Source: Microthrixaceae bacterium
GTDB taxonomy: Bacteria; Actinomycetota; Acidimicrobiia; Acidimicrobiales; Iamiaceae
Direction of reading: 5' to 3'
Length of the DNA stretch: 64,000 nucleotides
Assembly: GCA_016702505.1 (NCBI GenBank)
Contig: JADJDU010000009.1
Span: 1 to 64,000, forward strand
Shown: piece after piece, positions 57,701 to 64,000 of the stretch
Layout of the letters: every line of letters begins with the position of its first letter
Numbering within the stretch: the first letter of the stretch is position 1
Translations under genes and position numbers: made by a program
Notes under the pieces: model-generated
Seen by the model: only the letters and a program-made list of their open reading frames with translations
What the model was told of the DNA's origin: nothing
Database searches by the model: none

Positions 57701-59767
57701 GCCAGCGAAGGATTCGACGTCACGGCTGGGGATCCACGGTGAACCGAGGCGGGCGGTGATGTCGGCCGGTTCGAGCTGGCGGGGCAGGACGGCTTCGAGG
57801 TCCGCGACGTTGACCCGGTAGCGGGGGTCGTCGGCCGCGGCGACGCGGGCGGCGTCGAGCTTGGTGCGCACGTTGCCCGACAGGTATTCGGCGGCGGGGA
57901 TGAGCCGGTCGGTGCCGGGCTCGTCGTAGACGAGACGGCCGAGGCGTTGCCTCGTAGTGGGGGCATCGAGCCCGAGAAGCTCCGCTGCCCGTTCGAGCGA
58001 GACCCGGCCGGACTCGTCGAGGCACACGGCGACGGCTTCGTCGGGGCTGTCGACGGAGTGGCGCTCATGCGGTGGGTCGATGATCCGCTCGGAGAAGATG
58101 GCGGCGGGCCGGGCTTGTTGGGTCTCGTCGTCGAACACCTCGAGGGCGGCGACGAGCGGCCAGTCGGGGTCTTCTCGGAACCCACCCATGCGGGGCCGGA
58201 CCCTGCGGTACAGCTCCTCACCGGTCTCGGGGTCGCGGCGCCCGGTGCGGGCCTGACTGGAACGGTTGATCGGCCCGTGCACACGTCGGTAGCTGTCGTA
58301 GCGACCGGCGAGGACCTGTTGAGCGGCGCGCAGGTCGTCCTCGCTTCCGCCGTCGAGCTGGACGCCGAGCACGGAGCGGGCGGCGTCGCGTAGGCCGATC
58401 AGGCGAGCCAGTTCGGGGCGGTCCTTGGCGACGCGGGGTTGGTAGGTGACCGCGGCGCCGCCGTGGAGCTGCGCGATGTCGCCCTCGGTGTTCGTGACGA
58501 AGCTGCCGTCTTGGGCGTGGGTGAGATCGAAGGTGCCGGTGGCAACCTCGGGCGCCTGACGGCGCGAGATGGTGCTCGGTGGGGAGGCGAAGAAGCGGAG
58601 ACCCGCGGAGGTGGCGTCGGCGACAAGTCGTTGCAGCGCAGCCGGGAGTTGGGCCTCCAGGTCGCCGTTGGGGGTGACGGTGAGCTCGTGGTCGCGGTAC
58701 ATGCCTCGAGCCGCGGCCAAGTCACCGAGGACTCGGTCGGGGTGGGCGTCGAAGTACTCGTTGACCTCCAGGGGCTCACCGCTCCCCTGGTCCGTGTTCG
58801 CACCGATTGCGGGGAGGGCGATGGGTACGACGTGTTCCCACGCGGGGCCCATCGGCTCGGCCCCGGGAAGTCGACGGCGCAGGACCAGCAGGTCGACGAC
58901 GACATCGGTGCCCGAGCTTCGGGCGAAGGCGCGCTCGGGGAGCCGAACGGCGCCGACGAGATCGGCGAGCATCGCCATCTCTCGGCGCGCAGCCGAGTTG
59001 CGGGCGTCGAGGGTGTAGCGGGAGGTGAGGGCGACGACGAGCCCGCCGGGTCGGGTGAGGTGGAGCGACTTGAGGAGGAAGTAGTTGTGCAGGGCGTGGC
59101 GGCCCCGGTTGTGGTGAGGGTCGTGCGGGGTGACCTTGGCGAACGGCACGTTGCCGATCACCACGTCGAACGCGCCGTCCTCGACGCGGAGGTCTTCGAA
59201 CGCGCCGTTGTGGATGGTGGCGCGGGCACCGTAGAGGTGGCGGGCGATCGCCGCCGTGGTGGCGTCCAGCTCGACCCCGGTGAGCACAGCATCGGGCGGA
59301 GCGAACCCCAAGAAGTTCCCCGACCCGCAGCCCGGCTCGAGCACCCGGACCGGCCCGTCGACACCCAGGTCACGAACGGCGGACCACATGGCGGTGACGA
59401 CCGACGCCGAGGTGTAGTGAGCGTTGAGGGTGGTGCGACGGGCCTGGCTCCACGCCTCCTCGGTGCCGAGAAGCTGACGGATCTGAGCTCGCTCGGCGGC
59501 GAAGCGCTCGGCGGCGTCGTCGAACACCTGGGGGATCGACCCCCACCCGGCCCACCGGGCGAGCGCTACCTGTTCAGCCGGATTCGCCGCACGGTCCTCG
59601 TCGCGGCAGCGGCGCACGATCTCGAGCGCATCGAGGTTGGCGCGCAGCTTGGCCGTGGCACCCGGTGGGGCGAGGTCGTCCTGGCTCGCCGGTCGGAACG
59701 GTTCGCGCTGGGCGGACGAGGCATCGCCGCCTGTTGCCGCGGCCCCGGTCGGGGTCGGGACGACAGG
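54770..59767 (-). CDS. Giant DNA methyltransferase-helicase (DarB-like, mobile-element type)
   Basis: About 1,660 residues. An N-terminal N6-adenine MTase domain has motif I 'VLEPGCGSGNFLG' and motif IV 'VIGNVPFAK' (an NPPY variant). The SF2 helicase part has 'LLAHAIGAGKTATMVM' (Walker A), 'FLFCDEAHAYKN' and 'EQRDGRILRQGNQ' (motif VI), followed by a coiled-coil-rich C-terminus. Such fusions are common on plasmids, ICEs and phages and resemble P1 DarB/strawberry-notch proteins, which protect incoming DNA or assist transfer. The coding frame is clear from about 59767, but no convincing start codon is found; the next in-frame GTG is at 59617. Upstream the frame continues as a shadow of the next gene. 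Confidence 0.8.
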   Translation of the reverse strand, partial: PVVPTPTGAAATGGDASSAQREPFRPASQDDLAPPGATAKLRANLDALEIVRRCRDEDRAANPAEQVALARWAGWGSIPQVFDDAAERFAAERAQIRQLLGTEEAWSQARRTTLNAHYTSASVVTAMWSAVRDLGVDGPVRVLEPGCGSGNFLGFAPPDAVLTGVELDATTAAIARHLYGARATIHNGAFEDLRVEDGAFDVVIGNVPFAKVTPHDPHHNRGRHALHNYFLLKSLHLTRPGGLVVALTSRYTLDARNSAARREMAMLADLVGAVRLPERAFARSSGTDVVVDLLVLRRRLPGAEPMGPAWEHVVPIALPAIGANTDQGSGEPLEVNEYFDAHPDRVLGDLAAARGMYRDHELTVTPNGDLEAQLPAALQRLVADATSAGLRFFASPPSTISRRQAPEVATGTFDLTHAQDGSFVTNTEGDIAQLHGGAAVTYQPRVAKDRPELARLIGLRDAARSVLGVQLDGGSEDDLRAAQQVLAGRYDSYRRVHGPINRSSQARTGRRDPETGEELYRRVRPRMGGFREDPDWPLVAALEVFDDETQQARPAAIFSERIIDPPHERHSVDSPDEAVAVCLDESGRVSLERAAELLGLDAPTTRQRLGRLVYDEPGTDRLIPAAEYLSGNVRTKLDAARVAAADDPRYRVNVADLEAVLPRQLEPADITARLGSPWIPSRDVESFAGEVLDATVDVEHLPQLGHWSARLRDGSRRSVALTSEWGTSRADAITLLDAALNQRLHTVTDATDDGRRVRNDAETLAARDKQEALTTRFSTWVWEDPTRAERLATTYNDLFSSTVLPQHDGSHLTLPGLAGSFTPRDHQRAAVARVLTDGRTLLAHAIGAGKTATMVMAAMELRRLGSASKPAVVVPNHMLEQFSREWLQIYPTARILVADRERLSKGRRKEFVARAATGDWDGIVFTQSGFARVPLGADLMREYMAGELETARAALAGSRDGKGLSVKKLERRIAQMEENYKRLLAEHTKDDGVRFEETGIDFLFCDEAHAYKNRRVDSSIDGAANTGSQRAQDLDSKLWALRRAHGPRVAVFATATPVANSMAELWVMQTYLQPDQLEAVGLRPFDAWAATFGRTHTALELAPDGSSYRMQTRFARFQNVPELLTLYRQVADVRTLDDLDLPTPAIAGGQAETVVVDPSDNLVDYVLLLAARAERIRNRAVDPSEDNMLKVTGDGRRAALDLRLIGLEAPTEQAKLDVAAQHISAIHHATRDHRYADDHGQLTLRPGALQLVFCDVSTPAGDGWNAYDELKSLLVRRGVEAGAIRYMQSAQTDQAKANLFAACRDGTIAVLIGSTETMGVGTNVQTRAIAMHHLDAPWRPADIEQRDGRILRQGNQNSEVRILRYVTEGSFDTYMWQTLERKAAFIAQVTRGDLPDRDVDDIGDQALSFAEVKALATGDPLVLEKAAVDADVARLTRLERAHQDDQHRLRRTHDTATTRAERLSGRAAQLEGVLERVVDTRGDRFAMTIDGHRHSKRVEAGEHLQRLMADRLDQTPPETNGPTIEVGALAGLAVTAQAVTTIDDEIRLAVADAHIEVTYPALDWKRSEPTNLITRLERQIQRLPDTLTSLQAEVDTARGEADRAAARIGAPWDRADELAGLRRRQGEINDTLTAAANPEAVETPLTATNPAPPSAPPPRGDGLSL

Positions 59768-59769
59768 GG

Positions 59770-60129
59770 CTACAGGGGCTGGTTGATGATCTGGTTGATC
59801 TCGGCCAGGAGCTGGTAGCGGTCCGCCAGCTCCTGATCGTCGTCCCAGTCCTCGTCCGTCGTCTCGGTCGTCTCCGGTTGGAGGAGGTGGTGGTCCGTCA
59901 GGACGATCTCCTCGGCGGTCGACCACGCCTGGTAGCTGCGGTGCCGGTAGGCCTCGAGGTTCTCGTTGGTTCGGGGTTGGCCGAGGATCTGGTCGCGCAG
60001 GTCGCTGATCGCGGTTGCGATCGTCTCTCCGGCCTCGGTGAAGAAGTCGTCGGGGTCCGGGATCTGCGAATAGGCGTCCGGGCGGTGGGTCCGGTTGTGC
60101 TCGAGGACGAGCTGGCCGTAGCGGTTCAT
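59770..60129 (-). CDS. Conserved small mobile-element protein
   Basis: 119 residues from ATG 60129, with AAAGGAGG upstream. It starts 'MNRYGQLVLEHNRTHRPDAY' and has an acidic C-terminus ('ETTEDTDEDW'-like). Helical, soluble, no catalytic motif seen. I recall similar proteins next to helicase/MTase giants in actinobacterial mobile elements, but no function. It ends just before the methyltransferase-helicase frame, so the two are probably co-translated. The 60130-60279 gap contains another short open frame from GTG 60238 with no clear end, which I do not call. Confidence 0.65.
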   Translation of the reverse strand: MNRYGQLVLEHNRTHRPDAYSQIPDPDDFFTEAGETIATAISDLRDQILGQPRTNENLEAYRHRSYQAWSTAEEIVLTDHHLLQPETTETTDEDWDDDQELADRYQLLAEINQIINQPL

Positions 60130-60279
60130 CGCGAATCGCCTCCTTTGCCGTTGTGTCGGCTTCGGTGGGAGGGAGCTCGATGTCGAAGAGCCAGAGCTGT
60201 TCGGATGGAGTGCGGCGCGTGCTCCGATCGCTGGACACAAGCTACCGCCACGACCGGCCGCCCCAGCGGAGCATCGTCG

Positions 60280-60600
60280 TCACAGCCCGCGGCCTTCCAT
60301 CGCTACCGCAGGCGGGCGGTGCTGCTGTCCGGTCTCGCGTTCCAGCGCGGCAGCGGTCTCCGCATTGCGGTCGCGGACCCACATCTCCTGGGTTCCGTCG
60401 CTGGCGCACCGTCGGTAGCCGGCACCGGCCAGCTCGGCGCGGGTGCGATCCCCAGGGTCGTTGCGACACAGCACGACCTGGTGCTGTCGAGGGTCGTAGA
60501 CGACCTCGACCTCACGACCCGCCCACTGCCCGGCCGGTTCGGACGTCCAACCGGCTGGGGCCAGCCGCGCACGAGATGTGGGACGCAGGAACGGCTTCAC
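60280..60600 (-). CDS. Hypothetical mobile-element protein
   Basis: 106 residues from GTG 60600, which overlaps the coupling-protein stop as GTGA. It begins 'VKPFLRPTSRARLAPAGW' and contains 'VVYDPRQHQVVLCRNDPGDR', suggesting a small alpha/beta fold. No family recognised. The coupling shows it is transcribed with the type IV coupling protein gene, so it may take part in transfer or its regulation. Confidence 0.55.
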   Translation of the reverse strand: MKPFLRPTSRARLAPAGWTSEPAGQWAGREVEVVYDPRQHQVVLCRNDPGDRTRAELAGAGYRRCASDGTQEMWVRDRNAETAAALERETGQQHRPPAVAMEGRGL

Positions 60601-62474
60601 GCTGCCGCCTCCCGCTCGCTGCACTGCTTGCCCGGCTCCATGGCCGCGCGCTCAGCCAGATGCGGTGTCGCATAGAACGGCCGGGTGCGGACATGCGCCG
60701 GCGGCAGGGTTCCGTGGACCAGGAGCGCATCGCCGGGTCGCATCTGGCGCAACACGTGGGCGGGGGCGAGCGGGACCTGGGTCGTCGAGTACTGGTCCGA
60801 GCCACCGTTGAGCCGCTCGGCCGCCGTGCGCGACCGGGTGTCGACCTCGGCCTGGCCGAGGATCCGATCGACGTAGCCGAGCGACGCCGGATCGGACAGC
60901 CCGGCGTACATGACCTTGGTGAGGTGGTTGGTGAGGATCGTGTCGGACTGCGGGCCGTAGGCGGCGTTTAGCTGGGCGAGGCTCTGCCAGATCGTCACCA
61001 GCAGCACGCCGATGCCGGCGAGGGTCGACGCGTACTCCGGCAGCGACCGCAGCGGCGTGTTGCCGGCCTCGTCGATCACCACCAGCAGCGGCGGGTCGAG
61101 GGGCTTTCCGGTCTCTGCGACGTGGCGGTACGCCTGGTTGATCAGGTCGTTGAGCAGACCGCCGAACGCCGGGGCCAGCCGGCGCTGGTCCTCGATCGGC
61201 GAGCACAGGTAGACGGTGTTCTGCCTCCGCTCGTCGAGCAGCCAACCGAGATCGATCTGGCCGTCTCCTTCCTTGCCGGGCTTGGGTCGACGGCCCTTCC
61301 CGGGTGGGACATGGGCGGGGCGAGCCGACGCCGCGACCCCAGGGTCGGACCACGGCCACACCACGGTCTGGGTGGTGGCGTAGATCGACGAGCGGGTGCG
61401 GTCCTCCATCTGCCACACCGACTTGAGGCTCTGGTGGACATCGCTGGCGCCGTTCGACACGGCGCTGTTGTTCGAGTTGAGCAACGGCTTGATGGCGTCG
61501 TAGACCTCGCCGTCACCGGCATCGGTCGGGCGGTCCTGGGAGAACACCCACTGGCACACCGCGCCCATGTCCCGGTGGCCGTGATGGGCGATGAACAGCA
61601 GGCCCGACAGCAGGATCTCGGCCTGCGCCAACCAGAAGTCCATGCCGCCCTCGACCCCACCACGAGGCGCCGCGTCGCAAAGCGCTCGCGCCGCCCGCTG
61701 CGCCCCGGCGACCGTGCCCGCCTGCTGCAACGGTGACCACAGCGCAGTCGTCCCCTTCGGGATAGACGACGACATCGGGTCGTAGATCCGCACCTCGCCG
61801 ACGCTGGAGCGCCATCCCTGGGTGGCTCCGAGCAGATCTGCCTTCACCGACGACAGGACCGCCGGCCCCTGCCACTCCAAGATCCCGGCCACCGCAGCAG
61901 TCGTCTTGCCCGACCGCGACGGCCCGACCAGAGCGACGGCTCCTCGGTCGCCCCGGCGCGGTTCACCGAACCGATGCTTCGGCTGAGCGCCTTGCAGCGG
62001 CGACGGCTCGGTGGCGACGAGCCACCGACCGAACCGGGCCACTACGAACCGACCTGCGACCGGTTCCCGGACGAGCAGTGCCCGCAGGTCCCGATGCCGC
62101 GCGAACCGAGGCCGGGCATCCACACCGAGCGGCCGACGGCGGGTCGTCCCCACCTTCGAGCGGCTGAACCAGCGGACGCCAAGCCCGACGATCGTCGCCA
62201 CGATCGCTCCAGCTATCCCGGTGCTCAGCCAGTAGAGCGGCGCCCCCGGCAACGCCTGGTCGTAGGGCGCCGGCCAAGCAGCGGCCGGTGCGGCCAGGTT
62301 CGAGGGCAGGCCACCGGTGGCGTCAGCAGCCGCCGAGAAGGCGACCCCTTGGGGCGCCCCCGACAGCAGCAGCGCCAGGGATGCGCCCGCCCACACGACC
62401 CCGACGACCAACAGCGCTGCCCCGGCCAGCACGAGCACCAGGACCTCGAACACCCCAAGCCCATCGCGTTCCAT
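60597..62474 (-). CDS. VirD4/TraG-type conjugative coupling ATPase
   Basis: 625 residues. Two N-terminal transmembrane segments (about 8-35 and 80-100) are followed by a cytoplasmic RecA-like ATPase with Walker A 'LVGPSRSGKTTAAVAG' and Walker B 'LLVVIDEAGNTPL', plus 'YASTLAGIGVLLVTIWQSLA', typical of T4CP motif 3. It brings DNA-protein complexes to a type IV secretion channel. Presence of this gene marks E3 as conjugative or mobilisable. The relaxase and channel genes would have to lie beyond the right edge. Confidence 0.9.
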   Translation of the reverse strand: MERDGLGVFEVLVLVLAGAALLVVGVVWAGASLALLLSGAPQGVAFSAAADATGGLPSNLAAPAAAWPAPYDQALPGAPLYWLSTGIAGAIVATIVGLGVRWFSRSKVGTTRRRPLGVDARPRFARHRDLRALLVREPVAGRFVVARFGRWLVATEPSPLQGAQPKHRFGEPRRGDRGAVALVGPSRSGKTTAAVAGILEWQGPAVLSSVKADLLGATQGWRSSVGEVRIYDPMSSSIPKGTTALWSPLQQAGTVAGAQRAARALCDAAPRGGVEGGMDFWLAQAEILLSGLLFIAHHGHRDMGAVCQWVFSQDRPTDAGDGEVYDAIKPLLNSNNSAVSNGASDVHQSLKSVWQMEDRTRSSIYATTQTVVWPWSDPGVAASARPAHVPPGKGRRPKPGKEGDGQIDLGWLLDERRQNTVYLCSPIEDQRRLAPAFGGLLNDLINQAYRHVAETGKPLDPPLLVVIDEAGNTPLRSLPEYASTLAGIGVLLVTIWQSLAQLNAAYGPQSDTILTNHLTKVMYAGLSDPASLGYVDRILGQAEVDTRSRTAAERLNGGSDQYSTTQVPLAPAHVLRQMRPGDALLVHGTLPPAHVRTRPFYATPHLAERAAMEPGKQCSEREAAA

Positions 62475-62599
62475 ACCCAGGTAAGCCGCGAAACGCCGAG
62501 AAAACCGCGCTCTTCTTCGCCGCCGCGGCGTCCGCCGACCTCAACAGCGGCGGAATCCCTGCCGATACTTGATCCACTGTGTTGTCGACGCGGCGGCCC

Positions 62600-62774
62600 G
62601 CGGGGGGGGGTGTGGGGTGGGGGGGGCGCCCCCCGCGGGGGGGCCCCCCCCGTGGGGGTGGTGGGGGGCGGGGGCGGGGGCGGGGGGGGGGGGGGGGGGG
62701 GGGCCCCAGGGGGGGGACGAGGCGGGGGGGGGGCGGGGGCCCGCGGGGGGGCGGGCCCCCGGGGCGCCCCCGGG
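62600..62774. other. G/C-homopolymer low-complexity stretch, probable assembly artefact
   Basis: About 175 bp made almost only of G and C runs, including more than 20 consecutive G. No gene or structure is credible here. It separates normal-looking coding sequences. An 8-bp repeat TCGACGCG occurs on both sides (62585 and 62794), which could be chance. The 62475-62599 sequence before it shows no gene. Confidence 0.8.
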
Positions 62775-62777
62775 AGA

Positions 62778-62960
62778 ATCCTCGTGGACGGTCTCGACGC
62801 GATCGCAGGCCAGGTCAGCCTCGACAAGAGCCTCGGGCAGGACGCCATCGCGTGGATGCGCGGAATCGCAGGGTCAGCCGTCACCGGAGTCGGAATCAGC
62901 GCTGGCCTGACCACGGCTGTCACCACGTTCGCAACAGCGAGCACCGGTACCGCGATCTGA
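62778..62960 (+). CDS. C-terminal fragment of a small hydrophobic protein
   Basis: About 60 codons ending in TGA at 62958-62960, preceded by the homopolymer stretch, so the start is lost. It reads 'VDGLDAIAGQVSLDKSLGQD' and then a hydrophobic 'VTGVGISAGLTTAVTTFATA'. This could be a membrane protein of the transfer module (for example a small T4SS subunit), but no family is recognised. Codon usage is normal for the region. Confidence 0.45.
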   Translation: MLVDGLDAIAGQVSLDKSLGQDAIAWMRGIAGSAVTGVGISAGLTTAVTTFATASTGTAI

Positions 62961-63060
62961 CGCCTGGGCGCCGCGACGAACGCGACCCTGCCTTCCTCGG
63001 TGGCGGAAGCAGGGCGGCGGCGGAATGCTGGAGCCCTGATCCTCGGCCCCCCTTCACCCA

Positions 63061-63375
63061 GCAGGCGAGAAGGCAAAGACGAAGGCGGTCGAGAACGAAG
63101 CTGCCGTCAACATCGCGATCGCCGAAGCACAGGAGACGAAGGCGAAGTTCGATGCGATCATCACGCGAGCGGAAGAGCTCGAGTCCCCCTCACCACCTCC
63201 TTTTTTTGGGTTTTGGGGGGCCCCGCCGGGCCCCTCGAGTCGGAACCCTTCAACCCCGAGGAGCACGCGATCCCGTTTCAGCAGGCCCTCACGCTGACGA
63301 TTGCAGTGCGCGATGTCGCTTCTACCCCTGTCGTGGATGAAGCAGGCGACCTGAACGAGGAGACGTCCACGTTCG
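63061..63375 (+). CDS. Coding fragment interrupted by an artefactual insertion
   Basis: Frame B (63061-63185) encodes a charged helical stretch ('VNIAIAEAQETKAKFDAI', 'TRAEELES'). Frame C (63234-63375) encodes 'LESEPFNPEEHAIPF' and 'LTIAVRDVASTPVVDEAGD'. The 8-bp CTCGAGTC occurs at 63178 and 63234. Deleting the 56 bp between them, mostly T/G/C homopolymer, joins the frames to a smooth 'EELESEPFNPEEH'. The fragment therefore belongs to one gene of unknown family, with a coiled coil. Start and end are lost in other junk stretches. Confidence 0.45.
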
Positions 63376-63430
63376 GCGGCGGCCCCCGCGGGGGGCCGGG
63401 GAGGGGACAGGGGGGCGCCGCCATCGGGGG
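63376..63430. other. G/C-rich junk stretch
   Basis: Short runs of G and C of the same nature as 62600-62774, with no coding logic, between two coding fragments. Confidence 0.6.
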
Positions 63431-63610
63431 AAGAGCACACCAGGTGTATCACGGGCCGAGCAGATTGCCCACTTATCGGGTCCGCAGCATGCGAAGAGCA
63501 GCGCGAGAGATGTTCACCCGCCTCGACCAGGCAATGGATACGGGCGACCAGGTCCAGTCCGGGGCGCCCCCCCTGCCACAGGGATTCGTGCGCCCCTCGC
63601 CCTCACCTTC
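63431..63610 (+). CDS. Coding fragment, family unknown
   Basis: About 60 codons reading 'RAHQVYHGPSRLPTYRVRSM' and 'REMFTRLDQAMDTGDQVQ' in the same frame as the preceding fragment. Both sides are bounded by homopolymer junk. It may be part of the same gene as 63061-63375. Nothing more can be said. Confidence 0.35.
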
Positions 63611-63660
63611 ACACCCCCCCGGGGCCGGGGGGGCGGGGGGGGGGGGGGGGGGTCCGGGGA
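63611..63660. other. G-homopolymer junk stretch
   Basis: A run of mostly G with no interpretable content, followed at once by normal coding sequence. Confidence 0.7.
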
Positions 63661-63663
63661 TCT

Positions 63664-64000
63664 GACAGCGAGTGGGGCCTCGCGGTCCAGCTTGCGGGGC
63701 ACATCAGTGCGGGCGGCGATCTTCCGGTCCTCGCGAGTCCGGTTCTCCTGGATCCCGGCGAGGCCCTCCATGCGGATCTGTCGGCCGATGGGTGGCGGTT
63801 CCTGGCGATCGACGTCTTCTACGACGAGCCCCGGGTCGTTGCGTTCGGTGGGCCGCTTCTGTTCGCGACGACGGCACTGGCAGCGGGTTCCGCACGGCGC
63901 CGAGCACGTGCGGAGGCGGAGCGGCTGGCAGCTCCGCAGTGGCGTTCACTTGGCGGTCTACGCATCCTCGCCACCGACCGACGACTGCTGGTGTGGTTCG
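63664..64000 (+). CDS. Partial CDS running off the right edge, family unknown
   Basis: About 112 codons without a stop to the window end. It reads 'GLAVQLAGHISAGGDLPVLA', 'GWRFLAIDVFYDEP' and 'GGLRILATDRRLLVW'. The last motif resembles PH-like or regulatory domains in which a short 'LxxTDRRLLV' strand occurs, but I cannot assign a family. The start is hidden by the junk at 63611-63660. Confidence 0.55.

Noticed and set aside
59770..60238. N-terminal extension of the methyltransferase-helicase from GTG 60238
   Set aside because: The extension is Arg/Pro-rich and lies antiphase over the well-formed small gene 59770-60129 with its own strong ribosome binding site. The first 40 residues look more natural, but the frame then turns into a shadow.
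63054..63949. Minus-strand frames in the right-edge region
   Set aside because: Compositionally shadows; plus-strand fragments have better codon structure, although the region is damaged by homopolymer junk.

Overview
The window is high-GC DNA with actinobacterial-type content: GTG starts, a MerE-like mercury protein, MmpL, DUF6153/DUF6448-type proteins and class 1 DISARM. It probably comes from an actinobacterium, possibly an uncultured one. That placement is inferred from codon use and gene families, because no rRNA or other phylogenetic marker is present.

The sequence is organised as tandem integrative elements inserted at the 3' end of a tRNA gene with a CAT anticodon loop. A 46-bp direct repeat (tRNA 3' end including CCA, minus-strand sense) lies at 5401-5446 and 34480-34525. 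Each copy follows a tyrosine integrase gene and precedes an arm-like region whose motifs sit at identical offsets (23, 86, 120 and 132 bp) from the core. I read this as E1 (left edge to 5446), E2 (about 5401-34525) and E3 (from 34480 past the right edge).

E1 carries a TetR regulator, a cytochrome P450, a zinc alcohol dehydrogenase and an HSL-type esterase, probably a small oxidative catabolism cluster. Its integrase is broken in several frames.

E2 is a metal, toxic-ion and redox stress island. It holds a MerR/CCAGP membrane protein/ACR3-like exporter operon, a CmtR-like repressor with an SPC-type P1B ATPase, an EamA-like transporter with a His-rich tail, and CrcB under a fluoride riboswitch. 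It also holds an ABC (MacB/FtsX-like) exporter, two TetR regulators, MmpL, a CDF transporter, and a two-component system facing an ApbE/ferric-reductase-like operon. The right part has a Cys-rich/MerE-like operon, a persulfide dioxygenase-rhodanese with a CsoR/CstR-type repressor, and a copper operon (DUF6153-like, cupredoxin, CopB, CCAGP protein). Three CsoR/CstR-type palindromes link the last three operons. A roughly 640-bp segment is duplicated inside E2, and each copy has kept a different intact neighbour.

E3 is a defence and transfer region. It starts with a two-gene short Argonaute system of the SPARDA type (DUF4365/DREN-APAZ plus a catalytically dead MID-PIWI protein). Facing it is a long minus-strand operon encoding class 1 DISARM (drmD, drmMI, drmA, drmB, drmC) that runs by stop/start overlaps into a DUF3293 protein and then, 15 bp on, a DUF262/DUF1524 GmrSD-like protein. 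Further right are a giant methyltransferase-helicase, a VirD4/TraG-type coupling protein and small mobile-element proteins, so E3 is probably conjugative or mobilisable.

Assembly quality matters. At least ten otherwise conserved genes are split by single-base shifts, and where the site can be resolved it is often a short C/G run. Between 62.6 and 63.66 kb, coding fragments are interrupted by G/C-homopolymer junk. Most frameshifts are therefore more likely consensus errors than true pseudogenes, although integrase 1, the ATPase remnant and the methyltransferase-DUF302 chimera look truly damaged.
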